From: Crambe crambe
Lineage: Eukaryota > Porifera > Demospongiae > Poecilosclerida > Crambeidae
NCBI GenBank assembly: GCA_963924555.1
Contig: OZ004594.1
Coordinates: 5,673,563 to 5,737,562, forward strand
Length of the DNA: 64,000 bases
Direction of reading: 5' to 3'
Part shown: in pieces, positions 33,502 to 45,282 of the stretch
How the letters are laid out: the number at the start of each line of letters is the position of its first letter
How positions within the stretch are numbered: position 1 is the first letter of the stretch
Notes under the pieces: generated by a model
Seen by the model: only the letters and a program-made list of their open reading frames with translations
The model's database searches: none
What the model was told of the DNA's origin: nothing
Program-made: the position numbers and the translations under genes

Positions 33502-36500
33502 ATGAAATCGGCACTCGAAAAGGCAGTCAGTACCCTAGGAAGGTTAGGTTTACCACGAACTACCAGAAGGTCTGATACTGGGACAAGAAATGCAGCAGAT
33601 ACTGGACAAGAACTCCACTGTGTTAGAATCATATCTGATGCATCTAATATTGAAACTACCACAGATTCAGAAATCCCTATGACTAGTATGAGCATGGAAG
33701 CAGATGATTTTTTATTTCGTAAGAATAATGTACTATTGAAATGTCCAATAGTGAATTCAAATACACACACTTCACCCTCTGGCTGTGACAGGAATACTTC
33801 GGAATCAGCTGAAAGAAGTGTTTCAACTCATAAGAATGATGGTGAAATATATACCAGTAGTTCATTCGATGATTCATTTGATAGTCACATCTTGATACCA
33901 GGATTCCTTTTTATTACAACAAGGGGTTCTAATTTTGGTGCCACACTCATTTTAAATTGGGTTCCTAACACCAGTATATCCGCACCCAGTAGTAGTCCTC
34001 CAAATGCCTCCCAGTCTGATTTTGAGGAAAGTTTAGTACTTTCAACTCCTTGCACTGTCCAGGAAAATGAAAAATCCAGGTATTATTCCACAGTGTCAAT
34101 TGATTTGTGTTCAATGGAGATGATTCGGATATTTTATCGAATGGATGAGAGTGGGTTCATTGTATCTGGAGAATTGGTTATAAAAAATAAGGAACAGGAG
34201 TTTAAAGTAAGTCAAGCTAATGGTCACTCTCACCTGGTAGCAAATCCAGTTCAAGTAAATGACAACCTTAGATTCAGTTTTGTTCTGTACAGGTATTCTA
34301 CTTCAAAAATGGAGGTTTGAATGACCTTGTTCACATATTTCGTTCATGGAAGTATTTCACCCACACATGTCACAGAGATGCCCACTGTCATACTTTTACA
34401 GTATTCTCCCCAAAACTCAGCTTATCAGAATTGCATCCATTAGAAGGAAAGCTAAGAACCAGCCTTACACATGAAATGTGGACAAGTTTGACAGACTCTG
34501 AAGGACGTGTGACAAATATTGACTATATACGCAAGGTACTTCAATTCACCAACAGAGTAATTCTTATTCTGTCATATCTTTATCTTCTTTATTTTAGGTA
34601 ATTTTTTTTCAAGGTATGGCTGCTTCTCTACGCAAAGAAATCTGGCCATGTCTTCTTAATGTATACTGTTTTGATATGTCTTCATATGAGAAAGTGAAAC
34701 TTCGAAAGAAGTATCAAGATGAGTACTGGAAACTCAATGCAGAAAGGTAATCACTTTTTCATTGCTATTACAGGAAGTTATTGTAGGGTAGTTCCATAAT
34801 GTGCCTATTGTGTAAACACAGACATCCACTTACTTCCTTGACCATGAAAATAATCAATGCCTAATATTATAGAAAAATGTTAATACAGGTTATCTGAAAT
34901 TTCTACAGCCAGCAAAAAGGAATTATGTAGCCAACATAGTCAAATTGAAAAAGATGTGATCAGAACTGATCGATCGAATCCATATTATAAAGGAGAGGAT
35001 AATCAACACTTGATAGTTCTTATGTGAGTATTAATAGCATTTTCTGATAAGTTATCTTATGTAATATTATAGTCATAATAGTGCTCTGTTCCTAAATTAT
35101 TGTATGTAATGTCCTATAATTATATACAAAAGTGGCCATTGAGAAGAGCTACAGTGGATGGAATGCTTGTATTCTGAAATGTAAAGTCACCTCTAATGTG
35201 GTACCAGGATGATCCTTAAAAAAGGCCAGTAGCCCCCTGTTGTGAAAATTAGCGTTGGGAAATGACATCCTCAAATTAGGGGAAAGTGACTCACTTGTTA
35301 ATTATTTATGGATGACTTAATGAACGGGAATGAGTGCAAAGATGTGTCAAATGTACAGGTACATCACCAAGTGAAAACGACTATAATTTCACTCAATCAG
35401 CTCTAGTCTGATTAACAGGAACCTTACTTGTGGGAATATTATAGAAATCAAAAGCACTAAAGTGCTAACCCTCAGTGCACACACATAAGGCACAATTTCT
35501 GCTATTATACAGGCTACTAAGAGTGCATACGATGCAATCTGATAGCTTAGTTGACAAGAAATGTACCTCATTTTGAATCTCCAGCAATCATCAGTGCCAG
35601 CATGTGCATGACTGTAAAATACCTGATTGAACAGATGTTAGGTCAGCTAGCTAATGGCTGAGCAAAATGCACATAGATACATGCACTGTTCTACACCAGC
35701 TCACCTCACCTGTTAATGGTCAATAATGCGCCTTTAATGGGCTACCATATTTCAGAAATAAAGCCTTTATCCAAAAATTAAAACACTGAAGCACTGAAAA
35801 GTATCGTCTAGACATTGCTAAGGCTGAAATTGAAGTACTACTGGCTGTGTAGTCGTTTTAGCCTTTAGCTGCCCATCAATAGATGATAGCTCATGAGCTT
35901 GGGATATGGTGATCATGTGGTAGTACCACAAAACGGGAATGTCTAAGTAAGGTCTCCTTGTCTACGAAATGTTCTCCTACATGGGCATTTGAGACTATTT
36001 GTCTGTGACTCTGTTGTTGTGAGCCATCATAAAATCGGCTATGCTTTGTGAGGTCCCCTTTTCTTCGAAAAGACCGTCCACACAAGCATCATCTGAATTA
36101 GATCTGTTGGCAGCACAAAGCACAAACTCTGCTGTTACATGGTCCTGACCATTTCTTCCTGTCCTGTGCACTTCATACCAGGTCTCTCCAATCCCAATAA
36201 TCTGAAGGTCAGCCACAGCCAAGTCTCTCTATCTCCTAGCCATTTGAGGCGGTGTTTCCTGAGGATATCTATCATATCCTCTGACATCCCAAAGGTTTCC
36301 TTTGATGTAATTCTCTCCTTCCATTATTGCATTCTGGACAACATTGACCTGATACAGCGGTTGTGGAATCCCTCAGCCTCCTTACACTCTCAGCCTTCAC
36401 TGTCCAAGTTTCTGCCTCATACAGCAGTGTGAACGATACACTTCACATTTGATCTGTATACCACCCAATCTCACCACCACTTCATTCTTTACTTCACCAT

Positions 36501-39428
36501 CTCTGTTGATGTTACTCCCAAGGTAAGTGAAATCTCTCCAGGTTGTACTGGTAGGTTATCCTCAGGTCTCAGTTCTCTCCCCATTGTGGTGTTCACTGTG
36601 AGACTCTATTCCACTACAGTCGTGATGAACTCCCCACCCACCTGTTCCAGCCCCTCTTTGTGGTTGCATACATCATCTGCAAATTTGGACTCAGTCACCC
36701 TCACTTCTTGGAGCCTCGTCTTGGCCATCCTGTCTCCCACTAACTTCCAGGTTGCCAGGTGCATTTTCTTCTTCTCAAATCAGGTGTTAATGATGTTGGC
36801 AGCAGTAATCTTTGCCCAGCTTCATTGCAACTCCCAACCCCATTTCTCCCTCTCACCTCTCACTGTCCTTCTCTCTCTTCCCTATGTGGCCATAGTGGAA
36901 CATGATCTAGAACGTCCTGAAGCTTGTCAATTGATTCCGGGAGGAGCCTTTGCTGTTGGTGACTACTGTAATCCTCACTGTGCATGCCAAGCCACTCTTG
37001 TTTACTATTTTAGCACTCATAAATTTTTTTTGCATCTATGTATGTCAACTTCAGTCACAGGGACAGAAAAAGCCATTTCTTAATATGGACCTAACTGATG
37101 GCAGATTTAGACTCTTAGCAACATACCCAATTTTGTAAAGCTACAGCTATAAAGTCTGGCTAGTTCTTTCACATCCATACATAGTGAACTAATGATGGAC
37201 TTGTGATGAAACTACATATGTAAGGATAAGGGTTGTAATGTATAGAGATGATCAAGATGCAGAGACGTAAGATAGCTATTCCATACCATAAGTTAATTAA
37301 TCCAACTGCTACATATTTTTGAGATGGCTATAATGTATAGAGATGATCAAGATGCAGAGACGTAAGATAGCTATTCCATACCATAGGTTAATTAATCATA
37401 TTTTTGAGATGGCTACCTTCAGACTCACTTTGGTCCTATTATTGCAAGTAGACACCATATTTAACCCTCAGGGCTATAGTATTTTTGTGTATCTGCATAT
37501 CCACCATGTTACCAGTAGCAATTAGAGCCCTTCAATTTCAGCCTTAATGATGTCTAGATGATAATCTTCAGTGTTTAAGTTGAGCCAACTTGCTTTATTC
37601 TAAAGAAGGCAACACGTGTGCTCACTATTGTATACCATTACCTACTCATCTACAGGTGTACTCTGCATCTGTGGTGTAGAGCAACAGGTCAGAGTCTTAT
37701 GTACTGGAGTGTTTTAACTAGCCATAGCTTCTACAGTACATGTATCTGTGTGCATATTGGTTAAGCTTTTACAGTTGTTAGCTTGCTGCTACATGTCCTA
37801 CCTGCATCTTTAAAATCATCAGGCCATCTCCGAATAGTATTTTCACATCCACATGCAGGCACTGATGATTGCTGGGAATTCAAAAAATGAGAACGTGGAG
37901 TGTATGCTTCTTATCAACTAAGCCGACAGACACTGCTCATTCAATGATATGGAATGTAGACTGTTGATACTCAATACCTCCTGTTATCAGTGATCTATAT
38001 CTCCAAACACAAAATTAGTAGTATTGTAAGAGGAGCTGGTTTCTGCACTATCATGAAAGTCTCCTCATTATAGTGGTCTTTCTGCTAATTTTTCAGTGTG
38101 TAAAAACTTAAATCTGAGAATCTTTCTAATTTGAAAGGTGTCCAATAACTGTGTTTCTGTGTAGGTACAATTATTTCCCACAACTATTCCATCATGATAT
38201 ACAAAGTATACCTACTAATATGTAGAGCACAATATGATGTTGTATAGAAAATTCTCCATTAAGTGTTATAGTCTTCAAGAAATAAGTAGCTATATCCATG
38301 TGTAGCTTCTTTAATCATTAATACCGTACCTGCATGAAGGTAATTCTTCAAGTCCATGACCAATCCGTACAAAATTTCATTTCCCATCCTAAACAAGCAT
38401 ACTCATACAAATATCAGGCCAAGCATTACTTGAACTGGAATCATGGAATTGCCTATTCTGTTCTGCTTCCTATGCTCTTATTTTAGAGTATGAACTTGTG
38501 GGCTCAACATGTGATAATTCAGCCCCCAAAGTATGATAATTTCCAGCCATGATGTGGCTTAATTGATTTGGGAACTCCCCCTATTTATTTGTTTTTCTTT
38601 CATTGTGGTAGGAATATAATTTCAAATTATCTACATTATTTTCCTGGAATTTCATATACACAAGGTATGTAGCAGGTATAATGAAAAATCCTACTTCGTT
38701 AGTTGGTATGTGATACACTTTGGTTCGTTGCAGGTATGACCGATTTGCTAGCTCCATTGTTAGCTGTGTTAGATGATGAGGTTGAAGCATTCTGGTGTTT
38801 CACTAAACTGATGCAATCAAACGCAGTATTGAAGCCTGGAAAAAATCAAGTATCTGTCAAGCATCAATTGGTATGATTATTTGATAATATTAAATTGAAG
38901 TGATGATGATAGTTTGTTTTGTAGGAACAGCTACGTTTATTGCTGGAATTGTTGTTACCTTCGTTTCACCAGTATTTGGGTGAAGTTCAAGGAGGACTGA
39001 CTCTCATGTTTTGTCATCGTTGGTTATTGGTATTTCTGAAGCGGGAATTTGATGAGTCAGATATTTTATTCATATGGGAAGCTTGCTGGACTCTCTATGA
39101 AACTAAGTCATTTCATCTCTTTATATGCATAGCGATAATGGCTATTTATGGACAAAAAGCCATTGAAAAGCAAATGAGTATTGATGAATTGATGGTTTAT
39201 TTCAACACTTTAAGTCTGCAGATCCCCAGGGATATAGTACTGAGCCAAGCAAGAGGCTATTTGCACCAGTTTTGTCAAGCTGAACAAATTAACTGTGCTC
39301 TATGTGAGATTATGGAAAAAGAATTTTGGCTAAAAGAAGATAGCCCCAGATTATTTTGTAATGTTTGCAAAGGATTTGGTTCTTGTGCAAGAACTGGTTA
39401 CATGAGTGAGAAAGAAGTAGTGTGTTAA
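33502..39428 (+). CDS. TBC1D16: TBC1D16-type Rab GTPase-activating protein (7 exons, 641 aa)
   Basis: TBC proteins speed GTP hydrolysis by Rab GTPases; vertebrate TBC1D16 acts on Rab4A in endosome recycling. Exons 33502-34206, 34293-34535, 34598-34746, 34889-35023, 38612-38664, 38734-38870 and 38925-39428 join in phase to 1926 nt. The N-terminus is Ser-rich and includes GATLILNWVPNTSI, matching the PH-like part of human TBC1D16; KVFYFKNGGLNDLV and WKYFTHTC follow. The TBC domain spans about residues 317-575. Both catalytic fingers are present: IEKDVIRTDR (arginine finger R391) and SYTQGM (glutamine finger Q428). Further matches are GLTLMFCHRWLLVFLKREF, IWEACW and FHLFICIAIMAIYG. It is shorter than the ~767-aa human protein, mainly before the TBC domain. 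Intron 4 (3.6 kb) contains a retroelement fragment. The start is the first ATG; upstream is the divergent Lgl gene. Confidence 0.93.
35860..36760 (-). pseudogene. LINE 3'-end fragment in the TBC1D16 intron
   Basis: On the minus strand, broken frames read ICNHKEGLEQVGGEFITTVVE (RT palm region after the catalytic box), VKAE-like segments and FHNRCIRSMLSRMQ, SKETFGMSEDMIDILRKHRL and WLGDRETW. The end has zinc-finger-like knuckles MCGRSFRRKGDLTKHSRF, then EHFVDKETLLRHSRF. This is the typical 3' end of a LINE with C-terminal C2H2-like motifs. Many stops; inactive. Confidence 0.6.
37237..37414. repeat. Tandem duplication, period 95 bp
   Basis: AATGTATAGAGATGATCAAG at 37237 and again at 37332, both followed by AAGATAGCTATTCCATACC and ending TTTTTGAGATGGCTA. 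The second unit has a small deletion. Within the TBC1D16 intron. Confidence 0.8.
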
Positions 39429-39631
39429 ATAATTTTATGTAAAGTATAATTGAACACCATACTGTGTATTGATTAGATAAGTGAGCAAAAAAAAAAAAAA
39501 AAAAAAAGAGCTAGCCCTTCTATAGGGGAAATTTGAGAAGTACTACATTCAAAAGGTGACAAAATAAATGATAATGACAGTCTCCACACTAGGGCAGTAT
39601 GTGGGTGCAGCAGTTAAATTAGCTATCAGAG

Positions 39632-39733
39632 TTAGCCTTGAACCCAGACTCCCTTTTCCTTTTTGGGGGGTCCTTTTTCCTTTTTTGGGGGGTGCCCCCC
39701 AAAAAGGAAAAAAGAGGCTGGGTTTGAGGCTAA
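39632..39733. mobile_element. Short hairpin MITE (TTAGCCTTGAACCCAG ends)
   Basis: TTAGCCTTGAACCCAG at 39632 faces CTGGGTTTGAGGCTAA ending 39733. The interior is GGGGGGTGCCCCCC with TTTTTCC/GGAAAAA arms, making a strong stem. Confidence 0.7.
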
Positions 39734-39739
39734 AGTGGG

Positions 39740-40800
39740 GATGGCACAGATTGCCCCATTGGACTAATACTTAGTATTTTCTTTCATAACTCTGGAAAAT
39801 GTCCCTCCTACAGTCAGTAACTCCTAACTTGAAGACAGAACTCCTTCAATTTGCTAGGACTCAAGTATGAAGAGCGCTAGAAGACAAAGCAATATCATCA
39901 TACAGCGACTTCTATAATCGTCGTTCTCATCTGGTCGTTCATCTTTATAAACAAATGCTATAATTTTTGTACCGCACTACTCAAAATTGACTGTGCTATA
40001 ATCCTTCGATATGTTCAGCTTTCAATGTCTGCCAACATCTTTATAAGCTGGGGCTTGAGTGTATATCTCGCACACAGCAAGCAATGAGCTGTGTGCTCAA
40101 GATCAAGACTACTGGAGAATTGATTAGCTAGCTAGTTACGTTTCCAACTGTTTTGCAATCGTGATGGCTCTTGAAGGAGGAAAGGTCTGGGAGTGTTACC
40201 TAGTGCACGCAACCCCCCCCCCCCCCCCCCCCCCAGAAATACAATTCACACTAACATTTATCAGTGCCCACAAAATAATGAAAAGCACTATCATTTCATA
40301 AGTAGTACAGTGCATACACCAAATGTGTCCCAATTGTTTCCGGTGGGTCACGCGTGCCAGGCTAAGTGTTTCCTTGATGGAAGCTCATGTGAAAGATTGA
40401 TTGAGTTTGGCAGAGTTTGATATAGTTTGCAGGAAAAAACAGCTTCTCTTTTGAAACATGAGTGATAGACTGACAAAGGTAGATAACAAGAGATCTATCA
40501 TAGCTAGTAGAGCTCCTAAGGTATAAAATCTTTCTCACTATACATCTAGGGGATAATGTAAAAGAAAAATGTAATAATTCACTGAATAAGGTTTTAGTCA
40601 TCTGTTACAGTGGTATGGATGTAAATGTAGGGACTAATTTTATATCAGCCAATTGAAAAAAGATATATTCTTACGGCAACAAGGGGATATTTCTTCATCA
40701 CAACAGAATAACATGAGAATTTATAGCTTGATACCGGATAAGTCCTGGGATACTATCACAGAATAGCAGATTCTTTACCAAATTATTAAGCTGCAGGTCA
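39740..40800. other. Intergenic stretch with poly(C) tract, no gene seen
   Basis: No conserved coding sequence. It contains a run of 22 C at 40213-40234. Open frames here are short and composition-driven. Confidence 0.4.
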
Positions 40801-41317
40801 ACAATAAACTACAGACTGACAAAGGTGTCAGTATATTTTGTTGCTGGGTTATTCTTTCGCGGTCGTGAGTGACCTAAACTCCCAGGATATTTATCGCTGC
40901 CAGTATATATATTGTTGCTAGCTTTCAACCTACAATGTGGCAGACATTTTTACGCCCCGCCCCGATACATGTGATTCTTGGACCTTGACTTCGCAAGTAC
41001 AACTGACTACATAGAGAATCTGTCATTAGCTTTCATATCATTTTACAGCGATTCCTAAAATCACCGTTTTCATCTGGTTGTTCATCATCATCATCATCAT
41101 TAAACAACTTCTTTCAGAAATGGTTCGTTCAAATGCCTTATACCAATCTACTCAGAAATGACTGCTCTATGATGCTTTACCTTTAACTCAACATATTCAA
41201 AAATAGCAAGTCATTTTCCTTTCAACCTACAAGGCAGACATTTTTATACCCCTGCCCCGTACACATGACATTGTCGACCCAGTGCATGTGTGCTATATAG
41301 AAATATCCCCACCCATT

Positions 41318-41378
41318 CAGAGATATTCTATACTACGTAACATATATAGTATACAATATGTATAGAATATCTCTGATT
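41318..41378. repeat. Short perfect hairpin
   Basis: CAGAGATATTCTATAC faces GTATAGAATATCTCTG with TATATAGTATACAATA in the loop. Confidence 0.6.
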
Positions 41379-41561
41379 CTTTGAACCGTGTGTGTTGGAC
41401 TGATCTTGGTTAAGAGTTTCTTCTTGTCGGTCAAATCAATCTATTTACTGTCACCAACAGTGATAGCAGCTGCAGGCCTCAATTTTTATGCCAACTGGAA
41501 ACATGGACTCCACCATACCTACATTTATTTAATACATCCAAAAGTAGAATATTTATTCTAA

Positions 41562-41832
41562 ATAAAAAAAGGCAAGTAGGAATGTATGGTTCAAAAAAAG
41601 TTCAAGCATGAACTTCAGTCAAGTAACCTCTTACCCATCACCAACTACAAGCCAACTATTCCTACTTCACTCCCTTTATATCTCATCTTGCCCTGTCATG
41701 GGAGTGAAGTAGGAATAGTTAGCTCGTAGTTGGTGATGGGTAAGAGGTTACCTGACTGAAGTTCACTCTCTTATTACTGAACTTTTTTTGAACCATACAC
41801 ATTAGCCATTCCTACTTGCCTTTTTTTTATTT
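41562..41832. mobile_element. 271-bp palindromic MITE (full copy)
   Basis: The arms run AGGCAAGTAGGAATG, GAACTTCAGTCAAGTAACCT and CTTACCCATCACCAACTAC inward, and return inverted through GTAGTTGGTGATGGGTAAG and AGGTTACCTGACTGAAGTTC to CATTCCTACTTGCCT. The centre is TTCCTACTTCACTCCC / GGGAGTGAAGTAGGAA. Partial relatives lie at 26862-27055, 44950-45200 and 60945-61045. Confidence 0.8.
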
Positions 41833-42476
41833 ATAATTCCTTTATAGCCATATCTGATTATATGAAGACTATTTATCGCTCACCAACAAAATCTCCTAAT
41901 ATGTGATAAATCTCTTGTTCATCTATAGTGATAAAATCTCCTAGGATATTTTGTCATTATATTTCTATACATGTGCACTTATATGACATAGTAAAAGTTC
42001 TACACGTGAACAAAATGATGTATAGAGTTTCCCAGACCCAGTATGAGACTACTAACAGGTAGATACTACTCTCAGCTAGCTACATATCCTATGTAAATCT
42101 CTCTAGATATGAGCGACAAACTCTCTAATGGCTACATATATTATCGTGTGGAGCTAAGTAGGTAAGGAAAATAATATTGTCGATACAAAAAGGAGATTTT
42201 ATCATGGTAGTAGCTATTTAGTGAGTAGCAAATATCCTTTAAGATTAACCCTCGGCGTGCATGCGCAAAAAGTGTGCATGCTCAAGCACATAATAGGCTC
42301 CAGATCATTTCTCCGCTTACAATAGCCACTGTTTACAACTGTAAACCAGGTAGGAGAAGCCCTTATATTGCTGTAGTTGGAGTGGAACACAAAGGTATCA
42401 CTAATACCCATCCTAACTGAGCCATCGTCAGTAACTATGCACAATTGCGCATGCGCTAACTACAGTTTAATGTGTT

Positions 42477-42526
42477 GCAAAAAAATCTTGTATAGATTAC
42501 GTAACCGGGATTGGAAATGCCCCATA
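42477..42526. repeat. Dispersed ACGTAACCGGG repeat, copy 1
   Basis: TTGTATAGATTACGTAACCG, then GGATTGGAAATGCCCCATA, is repeated with few changes at 56118-56160. Confidence 0.5.
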
Positions 42527-42654
42527 GCAACATTTCTTTTTCTTTAACAAACAAATAACAAACAAAGTCAAATATATGGTAACGAGTGAGTACTTTTTTG
42601 GATAAAAATAAATGAATTGTGAAGATATTTCCTTTTAGATTTTGAGATGTGCTT

Positions 42655-43915
42655 CTGAGTTCACCAGATCTACTGCTGTTAGCATTCTTGTGGTATGTCT
42701 ACTCGATGATCTGGCTCCTCAGATGGCTTGGATGGAGGACCTTAAGAGAGAGATGGATAAACAGCATCGTAGGTGCTGCTGTAACTTTGTTCCCACTTAG
42801 AGGCAAGCATGGATGCTAATCTTTATGCATTGGCTTCCTTTGCTAATCCACCTGTTGCCGAGAGCACCACATGTGTGAAGGTTGCATGTTCCACTTCTCT
42901 GATTCTTTCTTCATATGCCTGTTTCTTGATCCGTCTATACACTGCTTGCATGTCTGGGTGCTTGTTTGAAGGGGCATGGGGGGTAAAACACCCTCACATT
43001 GAAGTATGTTTTCTCATAATTACCTCCCCAAACACCATTAACTGTTAGCTGTTGCTCCATTCAGTTCTTCAGACACAGGCTAGAGGTCTGACTTAATGCA
43101 TACGTACGTCATTGCACACTACAGTTAAGAGAGTTGCTGTTAAGTCGGGTATTTCATTGTATCTGATGGATGGAAAGCCACCTTTGGGGCATGAGAGGGC
43201 ATGCTCAACTGAAAAGCCAGCTCCACATGCACACTTTGATGGTAATCTCTCAGGTGTTCAGCCATAAGGGCATCATGGAATGCGCCCTAGTGCAGAGTGA
43301 AGCTGTGTTCTGTTAGTGGAAGTACTGTCAGCCATGTTGATGATCCTTTCTCCTTTGCTAGACTCACTGACCTCTTCTGGATATCAGATAGCAGCATCAT
43401 CAGTGGTGGATCCAGGATTTTCAAAAAGGGGGGGCACACAGGCTTATGGAAAAAATATCTGTGCGCGAAAAATTTTTTTACCCAGCTTTGGCTAACCAGC
43501 TAACTTGCAAACTGTCATGCATCACTGTAATTCTTATAAGTGGCCACACCAAAAAGGGGGGGGGCATGTGCCTGAAATGCCCACTCCTAGATCCACCACT
43601 GATCATTAGGTCTCGGTGTCCTTTGAGTTTTCCTTCAAAATGAGTGTCCTCACCCTGACCTTGGATTCCAGTTGGTTGGCAATAATGTTGTATCCATATT
43701 CCTCATCTTGGGATAAGATGTGGTCATGAAGAACAGAGGTAATCATTAGGGAATGGTTGGTACTCCTTGTTGGCACGTTTGGAAGGGATTGTTATCCCTA
43801 GTCTGGCTGGGAGAGCAAACATGGCACGCTCTGTGGTTAAGAAGCCCCACCAGTCTTTCAGGTCAGTTATTCCACTGCTGCAGCATCATCTGAACTGTGT
43901 TAGTCACTCAATACA
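42655..43915 (-). pseudogene. Decayed retroelement copy 2 (RT end and restriction-like endonuclease)
   Basis: On the minus strand the higher coordinates read WWGFLTTERAMFALPARLGI and SQDEEYGYNIIANQLESKVR, the region after the RT domain. Nearer 42650-43050 it reads NGVWGGNYEKTYFNVRVFYP, KQAYEERIREVEHATF and VVLSATGGLAKEAN, closely matching 48960-49330. Stops and frameshifts abound, and a hAT-like MITE (43401-43601) interrupts it. Confidence 0.65.
43401..43601. mobile_element. hAT-like MITE, CAGTGGTGGATC ends
   Basis: CAGTGGTGGATCCAGGA at the left is inverted at the right as TCCTAGATCCACCACTG. The flanks carry ATCAT on both sides as a probable partial target duplication. CAGTG-type ends are typical of hAT elements (established). 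It is inserted into the retroelement remnant. Confidence 0.75.
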
Positions 43916-44149
43916 GGATATTTTGTTGCTGTGACAGAATTTCCCAGCAAAAAAATAAACTTTGACACTGTGGAGGGTAAACTACCTTTTAAACAAATTC
44001 ACTCGAGAGATTCTAAAAAAGTGTTTTGTAACATAACTTTAAATTCGGTAAAATGCCTTTCATCAATAGGATGAGATGTGATCAAAGAGCTGAACTAACC
44101 AGTGGTTTCATAGTTGACATCTTCAATTCCACTACGTAATGAAAGTTGC

Positions 44150-44595
44150 TTTTGAACCATTTTGGCATATCATTCTCAAAAATTTTCTCTCATGAACTCT
44201 TTAGCAGATTGATTAACACTTGTGTCTATGGGCTGCAGTCTGTCAGTGCATTTTGCTGGCACATTAGCTAATAGAAGTGTGGTGATATCAGTCTGTTGAA
44301 ATTTAAAGACAATGAAGATTGCAAGGGCTGGGTAGTCAGCAGGAAGCTTTAGCTCTTGATGTTTAGGACGATGATCTTGTTTACATTCATTCATGGTCAC
44401 CATTAGATCGATAATTATCAGTGTCTGTTTGGTCCCAATTTTCTGGAAGTTTATATTATGGAAGGCAGGATGTTTTCTAAATTTAGCTAGAAGGGTAAAT
44501 ATATCACCTGGAGAACATTGGGCTTGCTTGATTTCTACAACAAAGTGAATTGTAGGTGTTATGTTTATCAAAGTACGACACCTGCTAAGCATTTT
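44150..44595 (-). pseudogene. Pogo/DDE_1-type transposase C-terminal fragment
   Basis: The minus-strand frame contains LKLPADYPALAIFIVFKFQQ and ANVPAKCTDRLQPIDTSVNQ, then SAKEFMRENF. This resembles the DDE_1 pattern of an ALAIFD..KGQ catalytic strand followed by VPANCTDRLQPLDLSVNK. The expected catalytic aspartate after IF is an isoleucine here, and the N-terminal DNA-binding region is absent. It is therefore an inactive remnant. Confidence 0.65.
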
Positions 44596-44717
44596 TGGGC
44601 AAGAATTAAAGTTTCACATAAACAGCTTCCTACATGCAACTGCATGGCTGATACAACCACATGATATATATAGTGCAGTTTGGTTATGATTACATTCGAA
44701 AACTGCACTCGGCTTCT

Positions 44718-44852
44718 CAGTGTTGCCAGGTTCATGGATTTATCCACAATCTGTGGATTTTTGGATAAGAAAAATGTCTATGAATATCTATGGATGTCTA
44801 TGGTATCCTTTTCTGTCTGTGGATTTTTTAAGAGAGCAACCTGGCAACACTG
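44718..44852. mobile_element. 135-bp MITE with CAGTGTTGCCAGGTT ends
   Basis: CAGTGTTGCCAGGTT at 44718 and AACCTGGCAACACTG ending at 44852 are exact inverted ends. GCTTCT is directly repeated on both flanks. The interior repeats TGTGGATTTTT and TCTATGGATGTC. The ends and duplication fit a hAT-type element. Confidence 0.8.
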
Positions 44853-44949
44853 GCTTCTACTCATGCAATTAAATACCCAAATTGTACAATCAAATGCATA
44901 TGATTATCTATACTATTAAGACATGATTACAGATATATAGTGAATGACA

Positions 44950-45200
44950 GATTTTTTTTTTCCTACTTCACTCCTAAGTAGTTTTGTAATATTATTGCTG
45001 TGATTCTTGAGTTTGGTGATGGGTACGGGTAAGGAGTTACTTGACTCACTTATTGCTGAAGGGGGTGTGAGAGTAGGGATTTAAGTTGGGTGATATATAT
45101 AGGTGCGGTTATTGAAATCAGGAGGGCTAGGAGTGATAGGAATGCAGCTAAATTTTATGGCTATCCCTACTTCACTTTTTATTTAGAAGAAATTTTTTGC
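44950..45200. mobile_element. Partial palindromic-MITE relative
   Basis: Contains TTCCTACTTCACTCC, TTTGGTGATGGGTA, GGAGTTACTTGACTCA and the ATGGCTATCCCTACTTCAC / TTTATTTAGAAGAAATTTTT end shared with 60945-61045 and 23250-23291. Confidence 0.55.
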
Positions 45201-45282
45201 ACTCATACATGCTGTGTAAACAATAGTCAATTCATGTGTGACTAGTGGTTAGAGTCAGCTATTCAGCAGGTAACACCACAAA

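Larger units (their letters stand above)
40820..43975. mobile_element. Copy C of the inverted-end transposon family, with nested insertions
   Basis: The left end GGTGTCAGTATATTTTGTTG (40825) and the right end CAGAATTTCCCAGC...AACTTTGACACTG (to about 43972) match the termini of copies A and B. Internal blocks near 41840-41900 (TATCTGATTATATGAAGAC, CGCTCACCAAC) and 42100-42210 match copy A's interior. The hairpin at 41562, the retroelement remnant at 42655-43915 and the hAT-like MITE at 43401 lie inside, so the copy is old and filled with later insertions. Confidence 0.55.

Noticed and set aside
34208-34320. Exon 1 of the TBC gene reading on to the stop at 34320
   Set aside because: GTAAGT at 34207 and an acceptor at 34292 restore KVFYFKNGGLNDLV, the conserved sequence.
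36586-37083. 165-codon plus-strand frame
   Set aside because: Mostly antisense to the LINE fragment; Ser/Leu-rich low-complexity translation without a recognised domain.
42214-42444. Minus-strand frame DGSVRMGISDTFVFHSNYSN as an SRCR-like exon
   Set aside because: No cysteine pattern or splice sites supporting a domain; it lies inside a transposon copy.
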